In this document: positions 8,719 to 18,037 of the stretch, piece by piece | Layout: every line of letters starts with the position of its first letter | Numbering within the stretch: position 1 is the stretch's first letter | NCBI GenBank assembly: GCA_944377365.1 | Contig: CALWEQ010000005.1 | Span: 23,016-87,015 of the forward strand | Source: an uncultured Clostridia bacterium | Lineage (GTDB): Bacteria > Bacillota > Clostridia > Christensenellales > UBA1242 | Length of the DNA stretch: 64,000 bases | Reading direction: 5' to 3' | Notes under the pieces: model-generated | What the model was told of the DNA's origin: nothing | Seen by the model: the letters and a program-made list of their open reading frames with translations, nothing else | Databases searched by the model: none | Translations under genes and position numbers: made by a program

Positions 8719-10118
8719 TTTTCACCTTTCCCTTTTTGAAGCAATCTTTCCACAACCTCAAAATCATCATATGGCACTTTTGTTCCAGCTATGTCTTGAT
8801 ATTTTTCTCCACCTTTGCCCGCAATAATCACAGCATCATCTTTTTTTGCTAATGAAAGGGCTACTTTTATAGCCTTTTCACGATTTGGCTCAACGTAAAT
8901 TTTGCACTTTTTGTTCACCTTTTTAAGAATATCTTTAATGATTAAATTTGGATCCTCAAATCTCGGATTATCGCTTGTCAAAACCACTTGATCGCTTAAA
9001 GTTGTTGCAATTTTGCCCATAACTGATCGCTTTTTTTTATCACGATTGCCACCACAACCAAAAACTGTAATCACATCACCTTTCGCGAGTGGCTTGACGT
9101 TTTGTATAAGATTTTTTAATCCATCTGGTGTATGGGCAAAATCTATTACAATTTTTTTATTAAAAGTATTTTTAACATTAAAGCGACCCTCAACTGCATT
9201 CATGCTTGAAAGACCTTTAATTATATGATGTGCATCAATATCTTCACATATGCACACGCAAACACTTGCCAAGGCATTTAGAATGTTGTAAGAACCACTT
9301 AATTTGATTTTGCTTTGAAAAGAAAATTTTGGTGTATGACAAAAAAACACATTTTTGTCAAAACTTGAACTTAAAACTTTTGCATACACTTCATTATCAG
9401 AATTGAATCCATAAAACATTGTAGGCAGAGCGACTTTTCTAGTAAATTCATTTCTTTTTATGCAATCGCCACACACAACGGCGCGCTCAGTTTGACTAAA
9501 AATTTTATACTTTGCTTTTTTATATTTTTTCATACTTTTAAAAAAGTCAAGATGATCTTGCGTTATGTTGGTTAAAACTGCAACATCAAATTTTACTCCA
9601 GCAAGTTTTTCAAGAGCCAAAGCATGCGCAGAAACTTCCATAACTACATACTCTGCTCCTTTTGCATAAAAAAGAGCAAAAAGTTTGTGTAAAACATTTG
9701 GATCAGGAGTTGTTAAACCGTCAGTTTCAAATCTTTCGCCTTCAAAAAACGCTCCCAAAGTCCCAATGACAGCCACCTTCTTTTTCGCACTTTTTAAAAT
9801 GTTAGCAATAAAATTAGTGGTTGTAGTCTTCCCGTTTGTCCCAGTAACACCTATTATTTTCATATGATCACATGCGCACCCGTTCTTTTCTTTTTCTATT
9901 AGCGCCCAAGTTTTTCGCGCATTTTTGACGACCACGCAACAATCCATCCCATAACTCTTTTCTGCTAAAATCAATTTTGCGCCTCTTTTAAGAGCTTGAC
10001 GGATTTTCTTTTTCCCGTTCTGTTTTTTCAATAAAACAAAAACATCACCACGGCAAACCTTCTCACAATCAACACAGATATTCATATTTTTGAACTTTGC
10101 AAAATCAAAACCTTTCAT
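8715..10118 (-). CDS. murE: UDP-MurNAc-tripeptide synthetase MurE (meso-DAP type)
   Basis: MurE adds the third residue of the stem peptide. The 467-residue product contains the ATPase P-loop GVTGTNGKTTTTNFI, the carbamylated-Lys region, AVEGRFN, and DFAHTPDGL. The specificity motif reads DNPRFEDP; the Arg-containing DNPR form is associated with meso-diaminopimelate, whereas lysine enzymes carry a different motif. I therefore infer a DAP-type wall, as expected for a clostridial spore former. Start at ATG 10118 after AGGGG. The gene overlaps mraY by 4 bp and follows ddl after 36 bp. Confidence 0.94.
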   Translation of the reverse strand: MKGFDFAKFKNMNICVDCEKVCRGDVFVLLKKQNGKKKIRQALKRGAKLILAEKSYGMDCCVVVKNARKTWALIEKEKNGCACDHMKIIGVTGTNGKTTTTNFIANILKSAKKKVAVIGTLGAFFEGERFETDGLTTPDPNVLHKLFALFYAKGAEYVVMEVSAHALALEKLAGVKFDVAVLTNITQDHLDFFKSMKKYKKAKYKIFSQTERAVVCGDCIKRNEFTRKVALPTMFYGFNSDNEVYAKVLSSSFDKNVFFCHTPKFSFQSKIKLSGSYNILNALASVCVCICEDIDAHHIIKGLSSMNAVEGRFNVKNTFNKKIVIDFAHTPDGLKNLIQNVKPLAKGDVITVFGCGGNRDKKKRSVMGKIATTLSDQVVLTSDNPRFEDPNLIIKDILKKVNKKCKIYVEPNREKAIKVALSLAKKDDAVIIAGKGGEKYQDIAGTKVPYDDFEVVERLLQKGKGEK

Positions 10119-10154
10119 TAATAACCCCTAAACGTTTTTAAAACTAATTTTTAT

Positions 10155-11246
10155 TTATTTTTTTGCATATTTATTCATTTGCTGACTTTGCTTAAAAATG
10201 TCTAATGCATTTGACTGATACGAAAATGACAATTGTGTTTTTTCTTTGAAATATGATATTGTGTTTTCGACCAGCTCAACAACCGTTTCTCTCGTATTGC
10301 CAAACAAATATCCTGCAAGTGATCCTGGCACAGTGTTAACTTCGTTTACATAAAGCGCATTACCCTCCATCAACAAATCGACTCTTACAAGCCCCTCACA
10401 TTCTAGTTTTTTTGCAACTTGTAAAGAAAGTTTTTGCAATTCTTTTTCGAGTTTTTTAGATTTAACTTCAAAAGAACAAGGCTTCTCATTTAAATACTTT
10501 TCATCAAAGGAATAAAATTTTTTACTCTTTATTTCTTGTGGTTTTGAAAGAATGTATTTATCTCCAAAAACCATCACAGCGCAATTAAATTCTCTTTTAT
10601 TTTCTATAAATTTTTCAAATAACAACTTATTATCATACATTTTTGCACTTTCTATTGCTAGATCTAATTCTTTTTCATTTTTGCATACTGCTATCCCCAC
10701 ACTGCTTCCAAGTCGCGCAGGCTTGACAATAATAGGAAATGAAAGCGATTTAAACAGACGCTTTTTGTCTATTTCATCACTATTCATGCACACGCCTTCT
10801 ACGACAGGCAATCCATAATAAGAAAGCAAGATTTTTGTAAGATTTTTGTCATAACATACGGCACTTGACGTCAGATTCGGACAAGTGTAAGGTATGCCAG
10901 CCATTTGCATAACACCACTTATAGCACCGTCTTCACCATTAGCACCGTGCAAACAAATCAGTGCCACATCGGGCTTAAAAGTTTTCTTTCTATGCTTTTT
11001 AACTAAAACACATCTGTTGTTAAAATCAATCAAAACCTTTTTTGGCTTTTTTGCAAGTGCAAAAAAATTTGCATAAATATTAATATCATCCGCGTTTTCG
11101 CAGGTCCACCATCCACCATCTTGATCTATGTAAACTGCGAAAGTTTTAAACTCATTTCGCACCGCATTCATGACTTGCAGACCAGTAATTATAGATATGT
11201 CTCTTTCAACACTTTTCCCACCATAAATAAGTAAAACTTTTTCCAT
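10155..11246 (-). CDS. ddl: D-alanine--D-alanine ligase
   Basis: Ddl joins two D-alanines with ATP for the end of the stem pentapeptide. It is a 363-residue ATP-grasp enzyme: N-terminal LIYGGKSVERDISI with the active-site Glu, LHGANGEDGAISG, VKPARLGSSVGI for ATP binding, and the C-terminal VRVDLLMEGNALYVNEVNTVPG with metal-binding Glu/Asn. The Ser-loop (about residues 139-160) and the omega-loop residue should be compared before assigning D-Ala against D-Lac specificity; I did not resolve it. It lies between the MurF-like gene and murE. Confidence 0.93.
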   Translation of the reverse strand: MEKVLLIYGGKSVERDISIITGLQVMNAVRNEFKTFAVYIDQDGGWWTCENADDINIYANFFALAKKPKKVLIDFNNRCVLVKKHRKKTFKPDVALICLHGANGEDGAISGVMQMAGIPYTCPNLTSSAVCYDKNLTKILLSYYGLPVVEGVCMNSDEIDKKRLFKSLSFPIIVKPARLGSSVGIAVCKNEKELDLAIESAKMYDNKLLFEKFIENKREFNCAVMVFGDKYILSKPQEIKSKKFYSFDEKYLNEKPCSFEVKSKKLEKELQKLSLQVAKKLECEGLVRVDLLMEGNALYVNEVNTVPGSLAGYLFGNTRETVVELVENTISYFKEKTQLSFSYQSNALDIFKQSQQMNKYAKK

Positions 11247-11257
11247 TTATTGCCCCT

Positions 11258-12679
11258 TTATTTTATATTGTCTGGAAGGTCGTTTTCAAAAAGCACAACG
11301 CTTCCTTTTTGCAAAATATTATGCAAAATTTCGACTTGCGTAGATCTGCTTTTAGCAAAATGAATTTTTGCTTCTTTAAGTCCTCCAGCTTTTGCTCCCA
11401 TATATAGTGCCGTTTGATTGACCTTGTTCATAATGATAAGTTCGTCACAAACACTAGCTATCATTTTGCCAAATTTATAATTTAATTCATATTGCCTTTC
11501 TCCCTGCTCTATAAACCCTGGTGTAATCACAATTTTTTGCCCATTAAACATACTAACCACTTTTAATGCTTGCTCTGCCCCATTCAAATTAGAATTGTAA
11601 GAATCATCTATAATAGTGGAAATAGGTGTTTCGATAATTTGCAATCGATGTGGAAACGGTTTTAGTTTTTTTGCGACTTTTGCGATTGTTTGCTCATCGA
11701 CTCCCAATATATATGCCATAGTAGACGCCAAAACAAAGTCATTTAAAATCAACTCTCCAATAATTTGAGTTTTAATTTCAACCGTTTTTTTGCCTAAATG
11801 CAACTTAAAGCGACTTCCCGCAGGCGAAACACATAGATCTTCTAAATAAGAAAAACCTTGCTTTTGCAAGCAACACTTCTTTTCACCATGATATTTGTCA
11901 TACAACTCACAAGTCAATTCGTTTGAGCAATCAAACACTATAAAGCCACCATTGCACATATGCTCACATAATTCATACTTGGTTTTTTTTATTTCTTCAA
12001 CACTCTTAAACGTTTCCAGATGTTGTTCACCAATTGCAGTCATTATTCCGTAGTTTGGTTTTAACATTTCCATCAATTCTGCGATGTCTCCTCTCTTACG
12101 TGCCCCCATTTCGACGATTAAGATTTCATCATCGTTTTTCAAAAATTCGATTGCAGTTTTACACAGTCCCATAGGAGTATTGTAATTTTTAGGAGTTGTG
12201 CAAACAGAAAATCTTTCTTTTAAAATTTGATAAAGAAAATTCTTTGTTGAAGTCTTACCAAAACTACCAGTAATTGCAATTTTTATTCCTCGAAAATTTT
12301 TTAATATATTCTTTGCTTTGTTGACATAACACTTTTTAATAAAATTTTCAAACGGCAACAATATTAAAGCGCACAACAAAAACAATGCTTGCGCTACTAT
12401 CAACTCAACTACCATGCAAATAACAATAATCCAAAATTGTTGTATAAGCAAAAAAATCAAAAGATTAATGCTTAAAAGCAATAAAAAATATAAGACTATT
12501 GTTCTTAACATTCTTTTAGTAAACATCAACCTATTTTTACCGCCAAACTGCTGGGGCATATCAAAATAATGAGTGAATTGAAAAGCTATATTGTAGCCCG
12601 ACAGCTGTAAATTTTTCGCGAAAGGATAAGAGATTAAAAAGAAAAAGATGCTAAATAAAATTGCAAAAAAAATGTTCAT
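11258..12679 (-). CDS. murF: Membrane-anchored MurF-like Mur ligase
   Basis: The C-terminal two thirds is a Mur-ligase ATPase and C-terminal domain of MurF type. The P-loop is GSFGKTSTK (residues 138-146), followed by NYNTPMGL, VEMGARKRGDI, the QHLETF segment, PHRLQII, and DDSYNSNLNGA. Canonical MurF adds D-Ala-D-Ala to UDP-MurNAc-tripeptide and has a soluble N-terminal UDP-substrate domain. Here the first 115 or so residues are instead strongly hydrophobic, with one helix at about 1-21 and two or three more at about 57-110. The enzyme is therefore predicted to be membrane-bound and to lack the usual substrate-recognition domain. The operon position, next to ddl and murE, supports a MurF role. 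A MurT-like amidating ligase is an alternative, but I see no zinc ribbon. It overlaps the hydrolase gene by 4 bp. Confidence 0.8.
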   Translation of the reverse strand: MNIFFAILFSIFFFLISYPFAKNLQLSGYNIAFQFTHYFDMPQQFGGKNRLMFTKRMLRTIVLYFLLLLSINLLIFLLIQQFWIIVICMVVELIVAQALFLLCALILLPFENFIKKCYVNKAKNILKNFRGIKIAITGSFGKTSTKNFLYQILKERFSVCTTPKNYNTPMGLCKTAIEFLKNDDEILIVEMGARKRGDIAELMEMLKPNYGIMTAIGEQHLETFKSVEEIKKTKYELCEHMCNGGFIVFDCSNELTCELYDKYHGEKKCCLQKQGFSYLEDLCVSPAGSRFKLHLGKKTVEIKTQIIGELILNDFVLASTMAYILGVDEQTIAKVAKKLKPFPHRLQIIETPISTIIDDSYNSNLNGAEQALKVVSMFNGQKIVITPGFIEQGERQYELNYKFGKMIASVCDELIIMNKVNQTALYMGAKAGGLKEAKIHFAKSRSTQVEILHNILQKGSVVLFENDLPDNIK

Positions 12680-13395
12680 TTTTTCTCCTTTAAAAATTTT
12701 AATAAAAGTTCAACAATTTTAATTGGCCTATCTTCAAAGCAAAAATGCCCTGCATGCTCGACTACTTCTAATGTTGAATTCTTGATTAGTTTATTTAAAC
12801 GTTTTGCCATATATAATGGGGTTACTTCATCTTGTTTACCAAAAATTATCAATGTAGGAGCTTTGATTTGATAACAATACTCTTCTAAAAAAGTGTTTAC
12901 TACACTGACAAATGTAGATCTGCACTCTGGGTCTAAAGCACGGTAATCACTCGATCCAGCGTTTTCTTGTAATATGTTTAACAATTTAAAAATTTTATAC
13001 TTTAACACACTAAAATGGTATTTTAAACTTCTTTTTGGCTTCATGCCTGCACTGTCTAAAAGTATGAGCTTATTTACAAGCTTTGGTGTTAATGATGCCA
13101 TTATTAGCCCTATTCTGCCACCAAAGGAATGCCCGATAACATTGCATGATTTTATATTTAAATGCTCACATAATGATATGACCATGTTTGCATAAGTAAA
13201 TATAGTCCAACTTTTAGGCATCTCGCTTTTCCCAAACGGCGGGAGGTCGATTGTCAGCCATTTGAATTTGTTCAATTTAGATTGAACAAAGCTAAAAGCA
13301 TCGCCATTTTGACCCCAACCATGCAAAAATAAGCAAATTTCTCCTTTGCCTGTTAATTTGTAATGAATTTTGACTCCACAATAAACAAAAAACAC
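12676..13395 (-). CDS. Alpha/beta-fold hydrolase
   Basis: This 239-residue alpha/beta hydrolase has an oxyanion-region motif LHGWGQNG, the nucleophile elbow GHSFGGRIG, an acid at FGKQDEVTP and the catalytic His in EHAGHFCFEDRP, so the triad looks complete. The substrate is unknown; the fold covers esterases, lipases and C-C hydrolases. The start is taken as GTG 13395, with no strong ribosome site, so it is uncertain. It is the first gene of the cell-wall operon and overlaps the MurF-like gene by 4 bp (ATGA), suggesting co-translation and perhaps a role in envelope metabolism. Confidence 0.82.
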   Translation of the reverse strand: MFFVYCGVKIHYKLTGKGEICLFLHGWGQNGDAFSFVQSKLNKFKWLTIDLPPFGKSEMPKSWTIFTYANMVISLCEHLNIKSCNVIGHSFGGRIGLIMASLTPKLVNKLILLDSAGMKPKRSLKYHFSVLKYKIFKLLNILQENAGSSDYRALDPECRSTFVSVVNTFLEEYCYQIKAPTLIIFGKQDEVTPLYMAKRLNKLIKNSTLEVVEHAGHFCFEDRPIKIVELLLKFLKEKK

Positions 13396-13448
13396 ATGAT
13401 TATTTATGATTTACAACCTTTTGTTGTCACTTTCATATTAAAAACATT

Positions 13449-13476
13449 TTGTTTTTTTATAAAAATTTGCTAAAAT
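13449..13476 (+). promoter_or_regulatory. Candidate spoVG promoter
   Basis: TTGTTT (13449-13454), a 16-bp spacer and TAAAAT (13471-13476) precede spoVG by about 46 bp. In Bacillus spoVG is driven by sigma-H; I see no convincing sigma-H boxes, so this vegetative-type match is tentative. Confidence 0.4.
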
Positions 13477-13522
13477 ACTTTCAAGGTTAAAAACCAAAAT
13501 TAAAAAAGGAAGGTATACTCAC

Positions 13523-13792
13523 TTGAAAATCACAGACGTTAGACTTAGGTTGGTAACAAAGGACGATTCAAAATTAAAAGGAGTTGCTTCAATAACTATT
13601 GATGACTGTTTTGCAGTTCATGACATAAAAGTTATTGATGGCAAAGATGGTCTTTTCATTTCTATGCCAAACAGAAAAAGACCTGACGGTGAATACAATG
13701 ACATCGCTCATCCAACAAACACTGAAACAAGAGAAGCAATAAAAAACGCTGTTTTATCCGCTTACGAAAAAGAATTAAACAAAGCCGAATAA
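13523..13792 (+). CDS. spoVG: Septation/sporulation regulator SpoVG
   Basis: An 89-residue protein of the SpoVG family, small nucleic-acid-binding regulators that influence septation and cortex formation in spore formers and many virulence genes in cocci. Family features are the start KITDVRLRLV, the central SITIDDCFAVHDIKVI, and FISMPNRKRPDGEYNDIAHP. The start codon is TTG at 13523, set by a strong AAGGAAGG site at about 13507-13513. It stands alone on the plus strand, divergent from the cell-wall operon, and ends before a bidirectional terminator. Confidence 0.97.
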   Translation: MKITDVRLRLVTKDDSKLKGVASITIDDCFAVHDIKVIDGKDGLFISMPNRKRPDGEYNDIAHPTNTETREAIKNAVLSAYEKELNKAE

Positions 13793-13859
13793 TGTTTAAA
13801 AGCATTTTCTAGTTTGTCAGGTGGCAAAAATTTCTATTTGCTTACTTTTATAGTGTAAA

Positions 13860-13890
13860 AAAAGAGACTCATTAATGAGTCTCTTTTGTT
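13860..13890. terminator. Bidirectional terminator after spoVG
   Basis: A perfect stem AAAGAGACTCATT/AATGAGTCTCTTT with an A-run before and a T-run after can end spoVG on the plus strand and the surface-protein gene on the minus strand. The rest of 13793-13954 shows nothing. Confidence 0.85.
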
Positions 13891-13954
13891 TTATTAAAAT
13901 TGTAAAACTTGTTTTTTTAATATTCAAAAATGTTTTATATTTTAAAGCGGTATT

Positions 13955-16900
13955 TTATGCTACTTGCGCAATCTCATCTTTTCCTACACCTTGATCGGTC
14001 TCAGCCCCACTGTCAGTCTCACCCAATGTATCTTCTGTGCTGTAATCAATCTCATCGTCTTGTGCTTGATCGTTTGGAGTTTCTTCGCCAGGCACTTTTG
14101 AGTCAGAAACTTCTTCACCAGGCTCTTGTGTGCCTACGTTCTCCCCATTTGATGTCTGGTCAGTTTCATTCCCATCTTCATTTGGGGTTTGGTCTGTAAT
14201 TTGCGTGTCATCGCCAGAAACATCTTCGCCTGGATTTTCTTCGCTAGGTATTTCGGGATTAGCAACATCGCCTCCAGGAGTTTGCTCTGGATTTGTCACA
14301 TCTTCACCAGGAGTTTGCTCTCCTTGATTAGGCGCTTCGCCTTCCACGTTTTGCCCATTTTGTGCCGTCCTTACTTGCGCGTCATAGCCTACTGCGTTCA
14401 CCGGCAAAACATAGTAATTGGTATCTATGCCGTCTGTCGAGCTTATACTCCAAACTTTTTCATCAAATCCTGCGCTTATCAAAGCCATTCCATTGCCAGA
14501 AACTTCTGAACTTGCAGCTAAAATTCCATCTGTTTCTTCACCTTTAAAACCTTTCCACCACCAAACGAAATAAGCTTGCATTTCTGCGTTAGTTCCATTT
14601 ATGATTACATAAGGAGCCAAATGTCCATTAACTAAACCCGTTTGCAAATATAATGGAAACATTTCTAATATATCAGATATGTTTATGTTTGAACCAGATT
14701 GATTGTCATTTAATGAGCCATTTACGCTCCCGACAATTATAGAATTCTTAATTGTCCCAAATTTATCACTACTAAGTCTAAATGCCGACATCGTTTCAGC
14801 ATAAGTTTTCCCCTGACCTGAAAATGCCACGTCGATATAGCTTTTCTCAATCAAAGAACCTTTTCGAAGATAAACAACCATGCCTGTCTGCACGTTTTTC
14901 CCATTTATTGTTGTGGCAGACATGCTATTTCTAATTGTTCCATTAAGTGTTACTGCAAACCCGCCAGCATAATTTCCAATGATTTCAACTGTTTGGTCAA
15001 GATAACTTTCTTCTATCAAGCCGTTTACAATTCCAGCAAATCCACCAACCGTAGAAGCATTGATGATAATAACCTTAGCAGATGAATACTTAACAACAGT
15101 TCCCTCACCAACAAAACCTGCAATTGCCCCTGCAACAATATTTTTATTTTCTAATCTAAATTGTATGTTGTTTGCCTGATCTCCAACTACCGAACTTTCT
15201 ATTTGGCTTCCTGCTTCTGCTTGATAACCAACTATGCCACCAGCATATGCAACTCCGCTATATAAACTAGCTGAAATTGTAAGGTTTTTATCTACCCAAA
15301 CGGATTTGATTTTGCCAAGATTTAGCCCTGTCGCTCCCCCGACATATAACGTGTCATTTTGCTCTGCAACTGGTGCTACAATCGAAATACTCCCAGCATA
15401 ACCGGATTCTATCGTTCCGACATTTTTACCAACATATCCACCAACGTACATTACTGCACTGTTTTCTTCTTTAATATTAATATTTCCACTTGTTCCAATC
15501 AATTTTTGTGTTAAAAATTCAGTATCAGCAAATATGTCTGCAACATTTATAGGCTCATAAGTAGGAGCAACGGGTTGCTGATTATTATTAGAAGAATCAC
15601 CATCATTTGTAGAACCTTCTTCATTTGCCACACCCTCGTTTTGCTCACCATCGTTTTCATTTCCACTATCTGTTGAATCATTTGTTGTTTTTATGCTTGA
15701 TACGCTCGACAGCCCACTTAGTGAAGCACTCTCCTCTGAAGCGATATAATAAAGCGTTTCATTATAAACATTATAACCGTTAACTACAAACATTGCGTTG
15801 CCCTCTGCATCGACGATAGCACCGGCATTAGCCAAAGGCAAATAAAATTCTCCATCTTTTTCATACAGATCATATGGAAGAGAATAAAGCATGTTTATAT
15901 TACAGTTTAAAATTGAACCACTATTATAACCTGCAATAGCACCAATATATTTTTCACCTGTTAAGTTGAAATTGACAACTGTACAGTTTTCTATTGTGGC
16001 GCTATCATTAAAACCGACAATCCCTCCTGTTATCGGGCCACCATTAATCGTGAGGTTGTAAACATAGAGTCCTTGAATCTTTGTCGTTACGCCTGCTGTA
16101 TATGCAAAAATTCCAACATAATCATCATCGCTTTCTATTTTTACATTCCTCAAAACAATCAAACCACCATCTTCTGTTAATATTTGTCCCATAAACGGAT
16201 TGGTCTTTGTCCCTATTGGTGTCCAGTTTTCATTTTTTAAATTCATAGAAATCACATCTGTAACTAAATAAGTAGTGTTCGAAGATGGGTTTTGACGCAT
16301 TTGATTGAATGCTATTTCCAATTCTTCTTCAGTTTTGATTTCAAAGGTCTCTCCATTTAATGGAAATTGTTGATATTCAGCGTTTTTATTGATGAATATT
16401 TCATTTTGTGAAATAATCCAAATGTTGCCACTGTCTTTTTCTGTGCCTACATCCCATGTGCTTCCTTCGTGTGACGTGAATGTTTGCGCGTCAGTAACAA
16501 CTGAATGTGATATTTGGTTTACAAAATACCGTGCTTGGGATGGATTTTCATTTGATATTTTTACTGTATCCAAATGAATATAATAAGGAGACAAATTTGA
16601 TTCTGCAATGTAAAGAATCATATTATAATTTCCTCGTGCATTGTAAACATCACTTATTCCATAATACGCACCAAACACGCCTCTAACTTTTGATGTAGTG
16701 TTTCTAACCCCTGAGATATATACAAGACAATTTGCCACGTAACTGTCGTATGCTTCTCCATCAACAACATCACAATTTGATATGCCAGCAACACCACCGA
16801 AATAAGAATAAGTGTCATCTACTCCATCTGCTACTGCAATATTTAGTTCGCTTGTTTTTATTTTGCAATTGAACACGACTCCTCCGTCGTTATATCCAAC

Positions 16901-17794
16901 CGCTCCGCCAGCTACCCACTTTGATGTGATTGAAACATCAGATGTACACATGTTTATTTGTGCATAATTCGAACTTCCCGCTTCATGCTTGTTTAAACCA
17001 CAAATTCCACCTGTATAAGCCATTTCAGCTTGAGAATTTACCACTTTGCTGTTTTTAATTTCACATTTTCCAATTAAGCCATAGTTTACACCAGCGACTA
17101 CACCAGCATAGTTGTATTCGCCAGAAACGGTTATATTTTCAAAAACAACATTTTCAATTCTTCCAGTGCTACCAATGCCAGCAAAAAAGCCACCTACAGC
17201 AACATCTTGAACATAGCCTTGTTGCGTAACTTGTGCATTTTTAATTGCGTAAGAGTTGTTTCCACCACTAAGCGAACCTGTAAACAAAGCCAAACTAGCC
17301 TTGCCATTTTCAACAGTTACTCCTATTGGAAGCATTTCTCCACCAACATCTATATCATTAGTCAGTTGATAGCAGTCCGTGAGCGCCCATTCTCCATTGC
17401 CAACCTTTTTTAAATCGTCAACATTTCTAATATACCATGGAGACAGCGAAGTCCCATTTCCTACATAACAAGAAACGTCAAAATTAGAATAATTTTCATT
17501 TGATGAAGTAAATTTTATAGTTACAATTCCCGCCTCATTTGCAGTGATTGTCCAATTTTCCAAATCAACAATCATATCAAATTCGCTTTGAATGCTATAA
17601 GTAAAATCAGTGTGAGGTGAAGGGTTTTTATATTCTAATGGAATAGGCAGTGTTTCGCCTATGTTCATATAATAGACAGAATCATCTGCAATTGTTGAAG
17701 TGATTTCTTCGTCATTTCTAACTACATAATAAATTGTAATTCCACAGGTTACCACAACAATTGCAACCATAATATACATAAGAAGCTTTTTCAT
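13955..17794 (-). CDS. Large GLUG-motif surface protein with acidic C-terminal repeats
   Basis: This 1279-residue protein has an N-terminal signal anchor (about residues 4-26) with no obvious cleavage site or LPXTG motif. An Ig-like stretch follows, then GNGTSLSPWYIRNVDDLKKVG, the typical opening of GLUG-repeat proteins. The bulk is a run of GLUG-like units of the form GG(I/F)(V/A)G.N...I.NC (for example GGIVGFNDSATIENC and GAIAGYNSGSILNC), predicted to form a beta-helix as in adhesins and polysaccharide-binding surface proteins. A Ser/Asn/Asp/Glu-rich linker lies near the middle. The last 130 residues are Pro/Glu/Asp/Gly repeats such as TPGEDVTNPEQ and TPGGDVANPE, likely an extended acidic stalk. 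A perfect promoter predicts high vegetative expression. Its role in adhesion or glycan binding is inferred. Confidence 0.8.
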   Translation of the reverse strand: MKKLLMYIMVAIVVVTCGITIYYVVRNDEEITSTIADDSVYYMNIGETLPIPLEYKNPSPHTDFTYSIQSEFDMIVDLENWTITANEAGIVTIKFTSSNENYSNFDVSCYVGNGTSLSPWYIRNVDDLKKVGNGEWALTDCYQLTNDIDVGGEMLPIGVTVENGKASLALFTGSLSGGNNSYAIKNAQVTQQGYVQDVAVGGFFAGIGSTGRIENVVFENITVSGEYNYAGVVAGVNYGLIGKCEIKNSKVVNSQAEMAYTGGICGLNKHEAGSSNYAQINMCTSDVSITSKWVAGGAVGYNDGGVVFNCKIKTSELNIAVADGVDDTYSYFGGVAGISNCDVVDGEAYDSYVANCLVYISGVRNTTSKVRGVFGAYYGISDVYNARGNYNMILYIAESNLSPYYIHLDTVKISNENPSQARYFVNQISHSVVTDAQTFTSHEGSTWDVGTEKDSGNIWIISQNEIFINKNAEYQQFPLNGETFEIKTEEELEIAFNQMRQNPSSNTTYLVTDVISMNLKNENWTPIGTKTNPFMGQILTEDGGLIVLRNVKIESDDDYVGIFAYTAGVTTKIQGLYVYNLTINGGPITGGIVGFNDSATIENCTVVNFNLTGEKYIGAIAGYNSGSILNCNINMLYSLPYDLYEKDGEFYLPLANAGAIVDAEGNAMFVVNGYNVYNETLYYIASEESASLSGLSSVSSIKTTNDSTDSGNENDGEQNEGVANEEGSTNDGDSSNNNQQPVAPTYEPINVADIFADTEFLTQKLIGTSGNINIKEENSAVMYVGGYVGKNVGTIESGYAGSISIVAPVAEQNDTLYVGGATGLNLGKIKSVWVDKNLTISASLYSGVAYAGGIVGYQAEAGSQIESSVVGDQANNIQFRLENKNIVAGAIAGFVGEGTVVKYSSAKVIIINASTVGGFAGIVNGLIEESYLDQTVEIIGNYAGGFAVTLNGTIRNSMSATTINGKNVQTGMVVYLRKGSLIEKSYIDVAFSGQGKTYAETMSAFRLSSDKFGTIKNSIIVGSVNGSLNDNQSGSNINISDILEMFPLYLQTGLVNGHLAPYVIINGTNAEMQAYFVWWWKGFKGEETDGILAASSEVSGNGMALISAGFDEKVWSISSTDGIDTNYYVLPVNAVGYDAQVRTAQNGQNVEGEAPNQGEQTPGEDVTNPEQTPGGDVANPEIPSEENPGEDVSGDDTQITDQTPNEDGNETDQTSNGENVGTQEPGEEVSDSKVPGEETPNDQAQDDEIDYSTEDTLGETDSGAETDQGVGKDEIAQVA

Positions 17795-17809
17795 AATTCC
17801 TCCGTCTAG

Positions 17810-17838
17810 ATTATATCTTATCTAGAACAGTTTGTCAA
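17810..17838 (-). promoter_or_regulatory. Perfect consensus promoter with very short leader
   Basis: TTGACA (17838-17833), exactly 17 bp, and TATAAT (17815-17810) lie on the minus strand. The expected start point is near 17803, which is where the ribosome site GGAGGA begins; the ATG is at 17794. The 5' leader would be about 9 nt, essentially only the ribosome site. Confidence 0.85.
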
Positions 17839-18008
17839 TACCGATTTTTTGAATTCTTACAGCTTTTTATGATAACTCAAAATTATTTTCTCAAATCATT
17901 AATAATATATTTTTAAATGATAATCACAAAATATTATTTACACGTAAAACCTAAACTGTTGTTGAAATCATTACAAAATTTTTGCTTTCTTGAAATTAAG
18001 TGTTTAAA

Positions 18009-18033
18009 AAAGCATATCGTTTTGATATGCTCT
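18009..18033 (-). terminator. Terminator of the sleB-ypeB transcript
   Basis: On the minus strand the stem AGCATATC/GATATGCT with a 5-nt loop is followed by a T-run, starting a few bases after the ypeB stop. The remaining gap, 17839-18008, is AT-rich and I see nothing else in it. Confidence 0.8.
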
Positions 18034-18037
18034 TGTT

